A stretch of DNA of 64,000 nt from Rhizobium grahamii CCGE 502 (lineage in GTDB: Bacteria > Pseudomonadota > Alphaproteobacteria > Rhizobiales > Rhizobiaceae). Below, piece after piece: positions 63,288 through 64,000 of this stretch (positions are counted from its first letter, which is position 1; every line of letters begins with the position of its first letter). The notes beneath the pieces were generated by a model. That model was not told where the DNA came from, made no database searches, and was given only the letters and a program-made list of their open reading frames with translations. A program made the translations under genes and the position numbers. Location of the stretch: the NCBI RefSeq assembly GCF_000298315.2, contig NZ_AEYE02000038.1, positions 124,001 to 188,000 of the forward strand, written 5' to 3'.

Positions 63288-64000
63288 ATGAGAACCATTC
63301 GGATCGTCACAGCGATCGTATGCGCGATCGGTCTCGCATCCTGCAGCGATGAGAGCAGGCCAACCGAACCGGCCCAGAGGGCCGTCGGCGTCGTCGTCGC
63401 AAAGCCTGAACCGCTAATCCAGGGCGGCGCGATCACGGGCGACGTCCGCGCCCGCGTTCAGACCGATCTGTCCTTCCGCGTCAGCGGCAAGATCGTCCAG
63501 CGGCTGGTCGAGGTTGGGCAGTCCGTGAAGGCGGGACAGTTGCTTGCCCGCATCGATCCGGAGGAGCAAAAGGCCGATCTGGATGTGGCGGCGGCCAATC
63601 TTCAGTCGGCGCAGGCGCAGCAGATCCAGGCGCAGCTTGCATTCGACCGCCAGCAGAGCCTGTTTCGCACGCAGGTGACAACGCGTGCGGCGCTCGATCA
63701 GGCGCAGGAAGCGCTTCTGACGGCGCAGTCATCCACCAAATCAGCGCAGGCACTATTCGAAACCGCACAGGACACACTGTCCTATGCGGAGCTGAAGGCC
63801 GATGCCGATGGCGTGATCACCGCCCGCAACGCCGAGGTCGGCCAGGTGGCGCAGGCAGCCCAGGTCGTCTTCACCCTTGCTCATGACGGCGACCGCGATG
63901 CCGTCTTCGAGGTGGTCGAAAGCGCGTTCCTTCGACCGATTGACGGTGATGGGACCATTACCCTTCTGTCCGACCCCACTCAGAAGATCGCAGCGAAGCT
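63288..64000 (+). CDS. RND efflux periplasmic adaptor (membrane-fusion lipoprotein), partial
   Basis: An AcrA/MexA-type adaptor, open at the window end (about 237 residues seen). A signal peptide with lipobox (ICAIGLASC-type, seen as AIGLASCSDES; Cys near residue 19) would anchor it to the inner membrane. Then come the first lipoyl half (VSGKIVQRLVEVGQSVKAGQ), a helical hairpin (residues about 95-160) and the second lipoyl half (ADADGVITARNAEVGQVAQA). It would connect an RND pump encoded beyond the edge with an outer-membrane channel. AAGAGGTCAACT precedes the ATG. It is controlled in all likelihood by the divergent TetR gene. Confidence 0.88.
   Translation, partial: MRTIRIVTAIVCAIGLASCSDESRPTEPAQRAVGVVVAKPEPLIQGGAITGDVRARVQTDLSFRVSGKIVQRLVEVGQSVKAGQLLARIDPEEQKADLDVAAANLQSAQAQQIQAQLAFDRQQSLFRTQVTTRAALDQAQEALLTAQSSTKSAQALFETAQDTLSYAELKADADGVITARNAEVGQVAQAAQVVFTLAHDGDRDAVFEVVESAFLRPIDGDGTITLLSDPTQKIAAK

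Overview
The window looks like an accessory replicon (megaplasmid or chromosomal island) of an alphaproteobacterium, most likely a member of the Rhizobiaceae. This is inferred from overall G+C-rich coding, AGGAGG-type ribosome sites, tightly coupled (ATGA) operons, a LivKHMGF transporter, a YejABEF oligopeptide transporter, a PrsD/PrsE-like type I secretion pair, and a heavy load of IS66, IS21, ISL3, IS110, IS6 and Tn3 remnants. No rRNA, tRNA, CRISPR array or replication origin was seen.

Layout. 1-2.8 kb: a sugar-type ABC importer (ATPase cut by the window edge, plus two tandem substrate-binding genes, one broken by two frameshifts). 3.0-5.7 kb: a DszC-like acyl-CoA-dehydrogenase-fold monooxygenase and a DszA/NtaA-like flavin monooxygenase. 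6.0-8.4 kb: a HisD/HpsN-like dehydrogenase divergent from a LacI regulator. 8.6-13.6 kb: XdhC, an SDR, a cyclase-family hydrolase, a TetR regulator and a decayed MocA-like gene, linked by a repeated TTATCG-N2-CGATAA palindrome. 13.8-16.2 kb: a LysR gene and a chemoreceptor that has lost its sensor domain. 16.2-26.1 kb: one long minus-strand operon of coxG-like gene, hydrolase, three-subunit molybdenum hydroxylase and LivKHMGF importer, which reads as uptake plus hydroxylation of one unidentified substrate. 26.4-29.5 kb: small oxidative/monooxygenase-type proteins and a GlxA-like AraC regulator.

29.5-34.8 kb is a nest of mobile DNA. An old IS66 copy (minus strand) is split by a 5'-truncated group II intron, whose 5' part was replaced by a second IS66 (plus strand) and an IS110 fragment, with an IS6 remnant alongside. 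35.0-41.7 kb is visibly more A+T-rich. It carries an RTX-repeat protein and a minus-strand set of DeoR regulator, HAD phosphatase, DegT aminotransferase, mannose-6-phosphate-isomerase-like cupin, GatZ/KbaZ-like aldolase-family protein and a polyol-dehydrogenase-like SDR. Together these look like an uncharacterised amino-sugar or amino-polyol pathway. 42.5-46.2 kb: a 68-residue orphan protein followed by a hairpin and a type I secretion ABC/HlyD pair. 46.9-53.0 kb: YejFEBA, with YejA fused in frame to a PhnF/GntR-like DNA-binding domain.

53.3-54.5 kb holds ISL3 and Tn3 remnants. 54.7-56.8 kb is an operon of three consecutive, divergent RraA-family aldolase genes with overlapping start and stop codons, followed by an aminotransferase cut off after about 45 codons. 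A glutamate dehydrogenase pseudogene is split by an intact IS21 element (57.1-59.4 kb) that carries a perfect 40-bp palindrome. 60.1-61.9 kb: an alpha/beta hydrolase and a LysR gene. 62.5-64.0 kb: a TetR repressor divergent from an RND-efflux membrane-fusion lipoprotein that runs off the window.

The strongest candidates for undescribed biology are the GatZ/cupin/DegT/HAD/SDR cluster, the triple RraA operon, the orphan peptide beside the secretion system, and the TetR palindrome regulon around the molybdenum hydroxylase.
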